The notes beneath the pieces were generated by a model, which had not been told where the DNA came from, did no database searches, and saw nothing but the letters and a program-made list of their open reading frames with translations. From assembly GCA_016758965.1 (NCBI GenBank), contig JAEPRB010000112.1, forward strand, positions 1 to 64,000: a stretch of DNA of 64,000 nt, given 5' to 3'. This stretch comes from Circinella minor. Lineage: Eukaryota; Mucoromycota; Mucoromycetes; Mucorales; Lichtheimiaceae. Position 1 is the first letter of the stretch; every line of letters starts with the position of its first letter. Below, piece by piece: positions 21,944 through 34,208 of this stretch. A program made the translations under genes and the position numbers.

Positions 21944-24089
21944 CACACGTAGATCAATCATATTAGTCATTTATATTGAATACTTACAAAAAAAATTATC
22001 TTTTATTATATTTTCATTCTCTTTAGCCACTGTTTTGGGCAGTATTATCCGATTACTATGGAAGAAAACGAATGTATTTATTAAGTATTATTATAGGGAT
22101 ATTTGCATCCATTATTTGTGCCATATCAAACAATATTGCCATGTTAGTTGTATTCCGAGCAATCCAAGCTGCGGGTTCTTGTGCAAGTCAAACATTGGGT
22201 AAAGTTATACGCGGGATCTAAGAAAATTATAATTATTATTTGATTGCATAAAGTAGCAAAAAAAAAAAAAATAGGAACCGTTCCTCGGATCTATTTCTTT
22301 GTAATGATTATCAATTATCGTTTTTTTGCTTCCATTTCTAAACAGTTCTATTCAATATACTTAAAAAAACAGGTGCTGGTGTCATTGCAGATACATTTCC
22401 TGTTGCTCAAAGAGGACGCGCTTATGGAATTTTTTATACAGGTCCTCTTGTAGGTCCTGTGATGTATGTATTTTCACAATTATTATAGAGCATTTCTTTT
22501 TTTTTAAAAAAAAATATGTCATCATTTCGAAAAACTAAACAATTTTTTTAAAACGTCTTATTACTATTATTCCCAAAAAAGTGGTCCGACAATCGGAGGT
22601 AATTTATTGTTGATATAATTAATTTGTACATCTTGATCTGATCCAAACGGCTATTTTTTTTTTGTTTGATTACAATAAACAACTTTACTTTATATAGGTT
22701 TCTTGTGTCAATATCTTGGATGGCAATCCACTTTTTATTTTACTGCAATCCTCGGTAAGGAATAAAGTATTCCCATGTAGGAGTGGAAGATTCACTAACA
22801 TTAAAAAAATATGTAGGTGGCGTATTACTTATATTAGTAGCAGCCTTTTTACCTGAAACATTAAGAAAAAAACGAGCAAAGGATAATGATAATAATCTCA
22901 ATAATGCAAGTAGTCATGCAATAAAAGAGATGATTACTGTATTTGGACCCATGCTATCCATGTTACAAGATCCAAGTGTCTTATTGATTACCATTTACAG
23001 CACTGTCATTTTCGCATGTCTTTACTTCCTTGTAAGTATCTCTTTACATATTTTCAACTTATGTAAAGCTATTTATATAATATACTCTACTTTCGACTTG
23101 TTACTTATAGTATAAAACCATTATGTTTATTAATTAGAATCCAACCATTACTGATACTTTTCAAAGTTTATATGGTTATAACGAATGGCAAGTTGGCTTA
23201 TGTTATCTTGCTTTTGGAATAGGATTAATGATAGGAAGTGTTGTTGCTGGTCAAATATCTGATCTTGTCCTTCAATGGCTTCGTAAGAAATCACCAGGAG
23301 AAAAAGTTATTCCGGAAATGCGCTTACGTGCAGCCATTCCTTCTTTCTTTTTGATTCCGGCTGGTTATCTTATTTATGCTTGGACAACTGAATATGCTGT
23401 TGGTGTTTATGCACCTATTATTGGACTCTTTATTTGTACGTCTGATTTACTATTATTATTATTGCATTGCAGAGAGTATTAATTTTTTTTTTGATATAAA
23501 CAAAAATGACTCACATCAAACATATTATATACTGGCGCTTTTATTTTTAGATGCATTTGGACAAATGTCTGCATTTACTCCAGCGACGGTTTACTTGGTA
23601 GACTCACAACCTGGAAGATCTGCGACTGCTGTAAGTATATTAAATGCTATATTGTAATGTACATAAAAAAAACTTATATAAATTTATAACTTAAATGTAT
23701 GTCTTATTATATTTATTTGCTGTTAGGTTGGAGTAAACAATTGTTCCCGTTCAGTAGTAGCTGCCATTATGGCAATCTTTTCTACAGAAGCTCTTCATAC
23801 ACTTGGTACTGGAATTTTATTTAGTATTTTAGCTGCCATCAATGTTGTCAATATTATATTTATTATTTTATGCATGATTTATGGTCAGCGATGGAGAGAA
23901 GCCTATGCATCTAAGGTCAAAGCACGTCATCATTATCATGAACATCAAGATGAGGAACATCAAAAAGGGACATCACAGAGTAATAGTGTTAATGGTATTA
24001 ACCATAGTCATGACGAAGAAGAACGTAGACTTGATGAAACTGAACATGCTTTGGCAAGAATTGGTTCAAGACATAGTGGCATTTTATAA
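21470..24089 (+). CDS. MFS multidrug exporter, DHA1 family (12 TM, Aqr1/Qdr-like)
   Basis: Proton-coupled drug or metabolite exporter of the plasma membrane. Ten exons keep phase: 21470-21697, 21798-21896, 22027-22198, 22373-22463, 22582-22598, 22698-22754, 22817-23031, 23138-23435, 23551-23630 and 23727-24089, for 539 residues. Exon 5 has only 17 nt. Motif A is DYYGRKRMYLL in loop 2-3 and motif C is around GPLVGPVIGPTIGGF in helix 5, the antiporter signature of drug exporters. About twelve hydrophobic segments are seen, with a long central loop after PETLRKKRA and a hydrophilic His/Glu-rich tail. The start ATG at 21470 (MATQQEDHRS) precedes a polar N-terminus as usual. The substrate is unknown. 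It faces the DHA2 exporter gene tail to tail. Confidence 0.88.
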
Positions 24090-24717
24090 GCATAATTTAT
24101 CATAGAAAAGCGATGTGCAGATCAAAATATAATACAATGAAAACCCCTTAATCTCGGTGACATTTGAGGGAGGAAAATATATTGTAGTCTTCTACTGAGA
24201 GAATTGATGGCTGTTTAGTACTTTGTCAATTTTTTCTTATACTATAAATGACTGTAATAGACACGTACTTTTTTTTTGATTATGGATTACCATCTGGTTA
24301 TTCATATTATTATTTATTTTTATCATAATACTACTATATATACCATTATATTCACAGTTACAGTATTTTTTAGAGATGTACCTTATTTACATCACCCATC
24401 CTTTTCTTTTTTTCCCTTGCATTTTTATAATACTCTTTTAAATAGCAATACATTTTCTTACCTTTTTTTTGTTCACTTGATAATAACAGTAATATGAATA
24501 TATAAAATACAATTGTTTAATAACAATACATTTATTTTTACTATTCTTGTTTACATCATATATTTTAATATACGAAAGAAAAAAATATTGAGCTCTAGAA
24601 GAATAATGTAAGAATATATATCAGATAGTACAAGGAACAAGAAGTAATATTTCTTTTTCTTTTTTAATTATAGTTTGTTTATTGATTTATCATAGGAAAT
24701 ATTGTATTTTCTTTTTT
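24090..24717. other. convergent 3' flanks of two exporter genes
   Basis: AT-rich spacer between two genes that converge. Nothing coding is seen; short T runs and AATAAA-like signals occur on both strands. Confidence 0.6.
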
Positions 24718-27700
24718 TCAAGTATTGCTTGTCACTTTTTCAGTGACAGAAACGTTATTTGTATTTGATGAATCTACTGCTCCTCCTTCTACATCATGAT
24801 TATTACAATCAGAATTTTTAGGTGGGATGGTTAACAATTCATAATGTTCCATAAAGAGTGAACTCACGAATCCTATAAACAAAATATAAATTTAAATAGT
24901 TGAGAAAAAAAATGCTGTACAATTTGTTCTTTTAACATATAATATACAGTCTGTACCTAATCCTGACATAATAATAAGAATGCACCACATAAATTTTAAG
25001 GAATCCATATAAACTCGTAGTGTGGGTTCCATGTATTCTAAAGGTAAACCATTTCGAATATAATCTTTAGATTGAATAACCAATGAGGCATATTCTATTG
25101 GAATTATATTTGATAAATTATTTTGAAGCGTAGAATTAAGAGCTGCCGATGCAATGGCAATACCAAGGGCACCACCAAGAGCTCGTGTAAAATTGTTAAG
25201 ACCTGTTACTACAGCTAATAACATCATAATTTTTTAAAAAATATTTTAGTGATTTTAATAATAATAATAATAGTAGTAGTACCTAGTATTAAGAGTATCA
25301 AGAGTATTAAGTAGAAAAGTATATGTTATTCTTACCAACGTCTTTAGGATCGGCTGCAGCTTGTAAAGCTATAATTGTTGTTGTGAATAAACATCCAAGA
25401 CCTTATAATGAGAGAGGAAAAAGAAAATAATAACATAGACATAAGATTATATTATTTTCTTCCTTTCCGCTCTAAGCTTTATTGATGTTTTATTTTCTTT
25501 TACCTGCACCACATAAAACAGTAAGTCCATAAATCACTATTTATAATTGAAAAAATTATTAAGAGAAAGAAAATATATGACATTAACATATAAGTATAAT
25601 TAAAAAAATAGTTTACTTGACCAAGATGTTTTAATATCAAATAAGCTAAATAATCCAATGGATACAGTAGCAACAGCCAATCCAACAATAATACTGTGAA
25701 ATACCATTATATATACATGAAAATTTATTAGTAGATTAGTTCGATAACCCATCTTTTTTTACCTTCTTTTCTATTTATTAAAAAAAACTTACATTGGCCT
25801 ATAAATTCCAAGTTTATTCATAAGAATACCAGTAGAAGCAGCAAAAAAACAGACTATAATTTGAAATGGAATTAAACGAATACCAGACCACATAGCACTA
25901 TCATTACGAATAACTTGAAAGTAAACAGGTAAATAGAATAAAATTCCAAAAAATGTAATGCCCAATGAAATGTTGATAATAAATAAACTGATAATTGTTC
26001 TGTTTTTGAATAAATGAGGCGGTAAAAGTGGTTCTTTGGCATAACGTGTTTCTACTATAATAATAGCAGCAATGAATATTCCTGTTAAAACAAAACAAAC
26101 CTAATTATAGTAATATAAATTTAAGTATATGTTGTTATTGTTTTATAAGCGATATTGGATGGCAAGCAAAAAAAAGAAAGAAACTATTATCACTATTAAA
26201 GATAATTCACACTATAAAACTTACAATGACAGGAACTGATTTCCATGGAAATGTTTGACCGCCAAAATTTAATGCCAGTAAAAACAAGGTAACTGCCACC
26301 AAAGCCAAAAAATTACCACCATAATCAATCCTTTTCAATTTCTGTTTTAAATCTTGTTTTTCTGTTGGTAAATGAAGAAAGAAAAAAAGTGCAACTAATG
26401 CCAATCCAGCAATTGGAATACTAATATATATATATATATATATATAATTTTAATGCGTATACTTTTTTTTTCTTTACTCTTACATAGTTAGCTTACTTTA
26501 TATAAAAGTTCCATCTCCAAGTGACATATTCAGTAAAAGCACCCTATATATAATTATTGTTATTATTAGAGAGAAAAAAGAAAGAAAGTAGTAAATATCA
26601 GTACTGGTAAATATAGTATATTAACAAGTAAAATGTAAGATAAGGAAAGCAAAACTACTTACTCCAATAAGAGGACCACATACACTGGATATGACCATTA
26701 CAATACTATTAAGGCTAAAATAATGAAAGAAAAGTTCAATTAGTTCTTTTTTTTTTTTGGCTCTTCTTTATTAGGGTAACTTTTTACTTGCCCTTGATAA
26801 GCTGCTCTTTTTTCAAGAGGCACCAAATCAGATATAACTACATACACCTATATATATTTGAGAACATATTTTATATAATAGTGTTTATATACTATTAGTC
26901 CCAAAGAAAAAATAATAAATAATAATAAAGAGAATATATGTAACAAATATAAAAAGAAAAACGAATCCAACTTTTTTATCATACCATAGACATAATCTGT
27001 ATATTTTTTTAAAAAAAAAAGAAGAAGCGGTCGCCGTGACAATAAATTATATATTTTAGCAATAATCAAATCAATAGGGACCGACGTGAGAAGAAAGAAA
27101 AAGAAGACCTTTACTTACACTTGCTGCGCCAATACCTTGAATAGCACGAAAAATTATCAGCATAATCATTGTCTAATAATACATACATATATATATGATT
27201 GAAGAAATTGATATATAAAAAAAAGTTAAGTCAAAGCCAATACTTTATTTTGGCTATTCTTTTATGAACTAGTGTAGTAAAGTATTATTTTTAAAAGTAA
27301 TATATTAACCTTAGATACACCACATACAATTGATCCAAGAATAAAAATAGTAAGTCCGAGAAGAAGTATTTGTTTACGACCAAAAATATCTGAAAGTTTT
27401 GCAAACAATGGTTCTATATATATATTAAAGAACATAACATCAGTTTTTTGTTTTTTGTTGATCATTAAGAATAATTTGTTTTATAAGAGAATTTTACTCA
27501 CGAAACGTGTCAAAAGTTAATAGAAAGCTATACAACAAATAAATTATTTATCTATTAATGTCTCTTTATAAATATAAAGAGCTACATTAAGTCCACTAAA
27601 AAGAACATTTATTACCTGGTAGCAATCCAAGATGCAATATCCATAGACTCAAATTCAGATCCAATGACAGGCATTGAAGTAGATACAATTGTACTTTTTA

Positions 27701-27915
27701 TAAACAAAACAAAGAAGTTAGGAACAAAAAAGTTGATATTTTCTTTAAAAAAGTACAATCTTTGTAGAAATAATAATACATAGTACTAACTACACATACT
27801 TATCAAGAAGTGCTACGAATAATGCAAGTTGTAAACTTCCAAAAGTCATTATCCAAGTCATTCGACCTCTTTTATCGATATTTCCACAATAGTGAGTCAA
27901 TTTCTTTTCACTCAT
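24718..27915 (-). CDS. MFS transporter, DHA2 family (14 TM)
   Basis: Drug:proton antiporter-2 or siderophore-type exporter. Fifteen exons could be joined in phase: 27915-27800, 27693-27616, 27527-27502, 27413-27310, 27172-27119, 26847-26792, 26714-26663, 26543-26497, 26420-26225, 26100-25793, 25693-25617, 25536-25504, 25401-25336, 25214-24957 and 24872-24718, for 541 residues. The intron after 26792 is best read as GC-AG (GCAAGT donor). Motifs: TIVSTSMPVIGSEF at helix 1, motif A KLSDIFGRKQILL, RAIQGIGAA, a motif-C-like SSVCGPLIGG in helix 5, and TWRWNFYINIPIAG, which is diagnostic for DHA2. A C-terminal tail ends VTEKVTSNT. Substrate unknown. Exon count is high compared with the neighbours. 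Confidence 0.88.
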
Positions 27916-28838
27916 TCAGTTGTTAATTTTGCTCTTTGTTATTGTTCGCTGTTATTATAATGAATTGTAATAAGTCAATAATAAGAACTTTAAAAGAATT
28001 AAAAAGAATTGAAAACAGTTGTAATAAACAGCTTTTTTTGTTTCTTTTTTATATAAGTTTTAGTGAATACTTAGTAAAGGTAAGATGACGGTTTTGTTTA
28101 TCTATTTTTATTGTAACAGGCCTTACTATTATGTACTAATAATATGATTTGATATTATGAGGAATTCGGGGGAATTCGGTGCTTAGGTGTCATTCCGGGG
28201 GAGTTCGGTCGAAAGATGTCAGTTAATGTTAGTGTGTTGTACAAAAAAAGGAAAGGATACAGGTTCCCTTTTATGCATTTACCGGATTGTATTTACTAGA
28301 TTTATTTATTTTATTTAGAGGGTGGGATTATTTAATCATTTGCTATTATCGTCATTATATCAAGATAAGCTTTAAATAATCATTTGATTATACAAACTAT
28401 CAACCAATAATTAACTTGGAAATGAGGGTGCAAGAAAAAAGGGGCAAATGTGTATAATATAGTGTGTAATTAGTTTGGTACCCACTCTACTACTTTTGTT
28501 TTGATCAATAATCACATAATTAACTTTTATCAGATTGCCTATTACCCCGTGTCTTATTTGAGAGAGAAAAAAAGAACGCTATAAACTATCTTTATAAATT
28601 ATAATTGCTTCCTTCAAATTATCCTAAGCAATATATGATAAAAATAATTCATTAGACTACTAATCGCCTCATGACTAAAAATTAAACTTTATAAAATACT
28701 CTAATTCTTATTTTTTTATTTTAGAAAAATAAAATAGTATATGATAATAATGAAAAAAAAAATTAAATTACAAATAAATCAAAAGAAGTTTGCGTATGTC
28801 AGAAAGGGAGGGAGGAGATAGTGATAATTTTCCACTTG
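27916..28838. other. intergenic with short GGGGGARTTCGGT duplication
   Basis: 5' flank of the DHA2 gene and 3' flank of the CoA-transferase gene. GGGGGAATTCGGT at about 28168 and GGGGGAGTTCGGT at about 28197 form a spaced direct repeat that stands out by its G content. No coding region. Confidence 0.5.
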
Positions 28839-31091
28839 TTATTGATTAATAATGCCTTGGTCTTTTAATGATTTAATTTCCTCTTCTGATAAACCTAAGG
28901 ATTGTTTCAAAACTTCATCTGTATTTTGACCTAAATCTGGACCAGCCCATTTAGTTTCACCTGGTGTAGTTTGAAGTACTGGAGACATACCAGGAATCTA
29001 TAATAATAATAATATATTATTATTATTATTATTATAAAAGAAAAATCAATACTTCTTTTTTTGCTGTTTTACTGTTTATATAAATACATTACCTTAAGTT
29101 CCCATCCACGACCTTCTTCAGATGTACCAACAGTAACAGTTTCAATCATACCACGAGCATTAATATGCTCATCTTCAACAATATCTTTTGCATTATAAAT
29201 TTTACCAGCAGGGACAGATGCTTTTTCAAGTTCTACAAGCACTTGATCAGGAGTTTTTGTTGCTGTCCATTCACCTAATAAAATATTCATAATTTATAAT
29301 TTAATACTCTTTTTTTCTTTTAAAGTATCTAAAATATAATCTATAACTTACTAATAGCATCATCAATTAATTGTTGATGTTTAACCCGATGAGCATTTGT
29401 TTCATATTCAGGACCAATCTATTTTTTTAAAAAAAAAAAAATTAAATGTTGTCAATTTTAGTAAAAACGTGGGGGTGGGTGGGAGAGAGTTATTCAATTT
29501 TTTTTTATTGATAAAGTATAATGTTCTTACCAAATCTTCTCTACCAATAGCTGTCATCAATCTTTTATAAATTGTATCACCATTACCACCAATAATTACA
29601 TATCGACCTTCTTGACAAGGATAAGTGTTTGTAGGTACTACACCTGTAACAGTAGATCCAGATGGTTGACGGATCTTTAATAATTGAATGAGTCAATGCA
29701 TTCATTAGCCAATAATAATAATAATATAAAAAATAAAAAGTTTTTTTTTTTTACCTCTTGAAAACGATCATATTCAGGAATAATACTTTCCATCATATTA
29801 AGCATACTTTCATAAATAGCTACATCTACTACTTGCCCGGTTCTTGTTGTTTTTGTTGACGATGATGATGATAATTTATTACGTCCAATTAAACCAAGTA
29901 AAACACCTAATGCAGCATGCATACCAGCTAATGAATCACCTAAACTAATATTAGGTCGAACAGGTGTTTGACCCGGAAATGCATTCACATAACGAAACCC
30001 ACCCATGCCTTCACAAACTGATGCGAATCCAGGACGTTTAGAATAAGGTCCAGTTTGACCATAACCTGAAATACGAGTATAAATCAAACTGGGATTAGTA
30101 GCATAAAGATCCTCTATATAATATATTCCAATAAAATTATCATTTAATATTCTTATAACAATATTATATAAACATTCAAAAAGAAAAAAAAAAGAATTAC
30201 CAGGTCCAAGTCCCCATTTTTCCATTGTGCCTGGCTTAAAATTTTCTATAAGAACATCAACATCCTGTGCCAATTGCTTTACCAAACTTTTGTTTTATAA
30301 TTTAGTTTTCAAATTCATGCTTTTCTCTTTCATTTGTTATTATATTTTTATTTTTATTTTTACCTTCTGCCTTGATCCGTTCTCAAGTCAACACAAATAG
30401 ATTTCTTATTTCTACCTAAACTACGAAACCAAGGACTTTCACCATCTTGATCTACATGTCTCCACTTACGAAGAGGATCACCAGTTTTAGGTGGTTCTAC
30501 TTTAACCTTATTTTTTTTTTCATTTCAATATGAAGTTTCTCGATTTTCTCAATATCATATACACTTTTTCCTAAACACCTACCACATCTAATACAATAAC
30601 AAGCACATAATGATAATTTAATTAACTCTGTCCATTCATGCAATACATATATCAATATAATAATAATAATAATAATAAAATTTACCTGCGCCATAATAAC
30701 TTTAGACATGTATAGAAAAATATATATTTATTCAAATTAGCTTTTCTCTCTTTTTTTTTTCAAACAAATATAATAAATTCATTCAGCTTTTTTTTTCTTA
30801 CCCCAAGATAGATCCACAAAAAGGTCCAGCAATTAACTAGAAAATACATATATCACAAAAAGGAAAAGAAAAAGAAATACTTTATTAGTGAATAAAATAA
30901 AGCTGTCATTCTTTTATTTTTATTCTTTACTCTTTATTGTACCTGACCAAGTTCCAGAACTCGAATACCTTCAAGTGGTTTAGGAGCAACTGTACTATTG
31001 AATCGTCGTGCGGCCGTCCCTTTTTTTTTCGAGAAAGAGAGAGAAATCTCACATAAGTATGAAAAAGTTTAAGACATGTCTTGGTTGTCAT
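28839..31091 (-). CDS. CaiB/BaiF class III CoA-transferase (succinate/formyl-CoA transferase-like)
   Basis: Class III CoA-transferase, related to the mitochondrial succinate-hydroxymethylglutarate CoA-transferase group. Exons: 31091-30943, 30836-30802, 30699-30686 (14 nt), 30506-30364, 30286-30201, 30113-29755, 29674-29531, 29418-29352, 29274-29093 and 28997-28839. Motifs: LEGIRVLELGQLIAGPFCGS, SLGRNKKSICVDLR, ENFKPGTMEKWGLGP, SGYGQTGPYSKRPGFASVCE, and GDSLAGMHAALGVL, whose Asp is the expected catalytic aspartate. The N-terminus is Arg/Ser/Leu-rich (ARRFNSTVAP), fitting a mitochondrial leader. Two spots do not resolve: the start ATG at 31091 is out of frame by one base across a run of nine A (31021-31029), and the join of the 14-nt exon to 30506 is out of phase. 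Either the gene is slightly damaged, the assembly has homopolymer errors or my joins are wrong there. Confidence 0.82.
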
Positions 31092-31578
31092 GACACGATC
31101 GATTTTTATAGTTTACTTTTTTTTTCCTATACTAACAAAAAAAAGGAGGGTTCTCTTACATGTCAGTCTGCTTGATAATGAGGATGATTTAAATGAAACT
31201 AGTCTATTCATGACTGAATGAGGGAAAAGAAAGGATAAAAAAGTTTTAAAGATTATCCGTCAAATCCTCATTAAAAAAAATAGCCGTTATTTTTGAATTT
31301 CCGTTCGCATGATTTGTGTTTTTTATCTACATGGCAACAAGCTGTTTTTTAATTATTTTTATAATGAATATTAAATCATATGTATACAGCAGGCGTTTTA
31401 CTGTATCAATAACTAGACACATTTTCGGTACTTACTCAGGCGCTAAATCAAAACTTGGGGTTTACACATGTAAAGATAACTTTTGAATCGTACGTAGGGC
31501 GTTTTTTTTTAACTTATAAAAAAAACTAATATTGATTATTATATGATTCTAATGATACATTCGCACATAACCGCTTTC

Positions 31579-31612
<34 letters not shown>

Positions 31613-32108
31613 CCTCTAACCAACAAAAAGAAAAGTTTCAAAGACTTATGGATATAATCATATAAATAATAAGTGCCCATTAGAAACAACAGGAACCGTA
31701 TAACATACATACCTAGTTATAGAATGAGATGACTCGCTTAGAAAGTGTATATAGGCACCGAAATATACCATCAGCTGCAGATTCAATAATAATAATCAAT
31801 TGATGAACAACAAGTTTCTTTTCAGTGTTCCTGTTTAAACATACTAATAAGAAAGGGAAGAGGAATATATATATATATATATATGATGAGTAAAGAAATA
31901 TATCTTGAAACATAAAAAAAATACGTAAGAGCTGAAAGATGGGTAATTTTTAGTTGTATTCGAAATAAAGCTACTATAAAATCAAGCAAAGAAAAAGAAA
32001 AAAGGCATATTTTTTTATTGAATGAATTTACAAAGTGATTCATTTTAATCCCCTTTTTTTTCTGCTTTTTATTTTATTTAATATAATATAATATAATATA
32101 TATTATTT
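31092..32108. other. intergenic, divergent promoters
   Basis: Lies between the CoA-transferase gene (leftward) and CHS7 (rightward), so it should carry both promoters. It contains a 29-base A run at 31581-31609 and ATAATATAAT repeats just before the CHS7 start. No supported coding region. Confidence 0.55.
31581..31609. repeat. poly-A run
   Basis: 29 consecutive A. Confidence 0.9.
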
Positions 32109-33647
32109 ATGTCACCTGTTCATGTCAATTTTCAATTATTTAAATTTGATGGTGTATGTCAATCAATCGCGTTAACTCTTTGTCCACTGATTGGAAAATC
32201 AGATGGTATTGAACCATTATGTTACTCACGTAATGTAGAGTTTGCTGGTATGCTCATATTTCAACCAGGTAAAATAATTTTCTTACATTGTAAATGATAT
32301 TTATCTATTTAATGCAACTATTATTAATACATTGATTATTATTTTTTCAACAAGGCACATTATTAATGAATTTTATATCAATACTCATGACAAGTATAAT
32401 GATTTATCATATCAAAACAAAATATACTGCTATAGGTAACTCTTTTTTTCCAAGTAGAATGATTTCAACCTTACTATTACTATTATTATTATTAGCAGCA
32501 CACTAAACTATAATAATTCGGATCACATATACAACAACAACGAACCACCACACACACACACACAAGAAAAGGTCGAAAAGAAATCACCATGTTTTTTCAA
32601 TTATATCTTATGACTATCCTACTCGATATGTTATTAGTTACAAGTATTATTCCAAAAGCATCTATTCTTTATCCAGTAGGTATATTTTTTTTTTCGTAAA
32701 AAAAAAAACCAATAACGATAATGATAATGATAAAAAAAGAAAAGAGTATAAGCTTTTCTTTTCTTCTTGTAACCAAGTAACCAATATATATATATATATA
32801 TATATTGTCATGAAGGATCCAATAATTTAGTTTCCCTCACTACCACTCTGTTATTTTTTTCTTAGTATTTTACAGCAGCTCATTTAGGACTTGTTAGTGC
32901 TACATTTTGGTGCTTATTATTAAATGGATTTGTAGGTTTTCAATTCGCCGAGGATGGTACACCTATTAGTTTATGGGTAAGTTTTTTTCACTTTTCTTTT
33001 TTTTCAGGGAAAATAGAGCTTCAGTAGATATATATATATATATACTTTACTAATAAACTCTATCATGCATTATAAATTCAATGACATTTTTTTTTGGGGG
33101 GGGTACCTATGTTGTGGGAATACTTTTTATTTATTTTACCCATAAATAGTCTATCCGAGTTACATGTTTCACTGTTTGGTTTATCGTCACATTAATTTCC
33201 ATTTTGACATTTAATAATATTGGATTACTCAATTATGAAAGACCTGCTGTACTTTGGATTATCTATTTCATTGTCAATAGTGCCGCTTTTATCATTTATA
33301 TGATTATGCAAGTTATCTTAGTCGTATTTACATTAGATGATCCATGGGCACTCGGGGATATAGGATTTGGAGCCTTATTTTTCCTTATTGGCCAAGTCAT
33401 TATGTATGTATTCTCCGTACCATTATGTGAATACTTTAAACATTATATGGATGGATTATTCTTGGGAAGTGGATTTAATTTATTGGCGGTCATGATGGTA
33501 TACAAGTATTGGGATTCCATTACAAAAGAAGATTTAGAATTTGCTTTGGATTCTAAACCACAACATTGGCAAATTTTACAACAAGTGAGAGAAGAAGAAG
33601 AAGAAAAAGAATCCATTTATTATCAACAACAACATCAACACGTTTAA
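32109..33647 (+). CDS. CHS7: Chs7-type chitin synthase export chaperone
   Basis: Endoplasmic-reticulum membrane protein needed for folding and export of chitin synthase III. Exons in phase: 32109-32268, 32355-32435, 32572-32675, 32866-32976 and 33150-33647, giving 317 residues, the usual Chs7 size. Family motifs are clear: [20 protein letters not shown] near the N-terminus, [32 protein letters not shown], and the late segment [16 protein letters not shown]. About seven hydrophobic segments are present. The tail after the last one is charged (Glu run, then Gln/His). The start is the first ATG and fits the short luminal N-terminus. The gene is expected to work in hyphal wall growth. Confidence 0.93.
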
Positions 33648-34208
33648 ATAAAATAAAAAGAAGGATTAGATAAGGTGGTTTTTTATATATCAATTTTTTT
33701 TTGTGTTATGTGTTGCTTTTTGTGCTTGTGAAAAAAAAAAAAAAAACTTTTTTTTCTCTTTCGCGCAACAAGACGCGTTTTTTTTTATACATGTAAAAAG
33801 GTGTAAGTGGTTGTTGCTCGGCTGTTTGACTCCGCAAACACGTCCCTTTCAACTTTTTTTTTATCACTTTCTACTCCTTTTTTTTTAAAACTCTTTCAAA
33901 CACGCGATACACGAACACGGATTCCCCTTTTTTTCTTTTCTAAAGTTGAAGTTGAAAAGAAAGTGTGTGTGTGTGTGTGTGTGTGTTTTGTGTCTGAAAA
34001 AAAAAAAAGGTAATATCGTTATTTTTATTTTGTTATAAAATACTTTTTTGAAGAAAAAAAAAACGTAATGGCTCATTTGAAAATTTTGACAAGACTCCTT
34101 TTTTCTCGGTATACCAACAAGTCAATCGAACTCGATTTCATAAAAAAAAAATACTAGGAAAAAAAAAAGAGTGTTAAAAAAAAGTTGTAGAGGAACGTAT
34201 AAAAAAAA
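33648..34208. other. 5' flank of the GATA-SET gene
   Basis: Pyrimidine- and A-rich leader with T runs and a GT dinucleotide run (about 33963-33987). No gene supported. The ATG at 34209 follows AAAAAAAA, a common context here. Confidence 0.55.
33963..33987. repeat. GT dinucleotide microsatellite
   Basis: About twelve GT units in tandem in the leader region upstream of the GATA-SET gene. Confidence 0.85.

Noticed and set aside
33703..34076. Frames in the leader of the GATA-SET gene
   Set aside because: Poly-Phe and Thr/His repeats come from T and GT runs; no start context or similarity.
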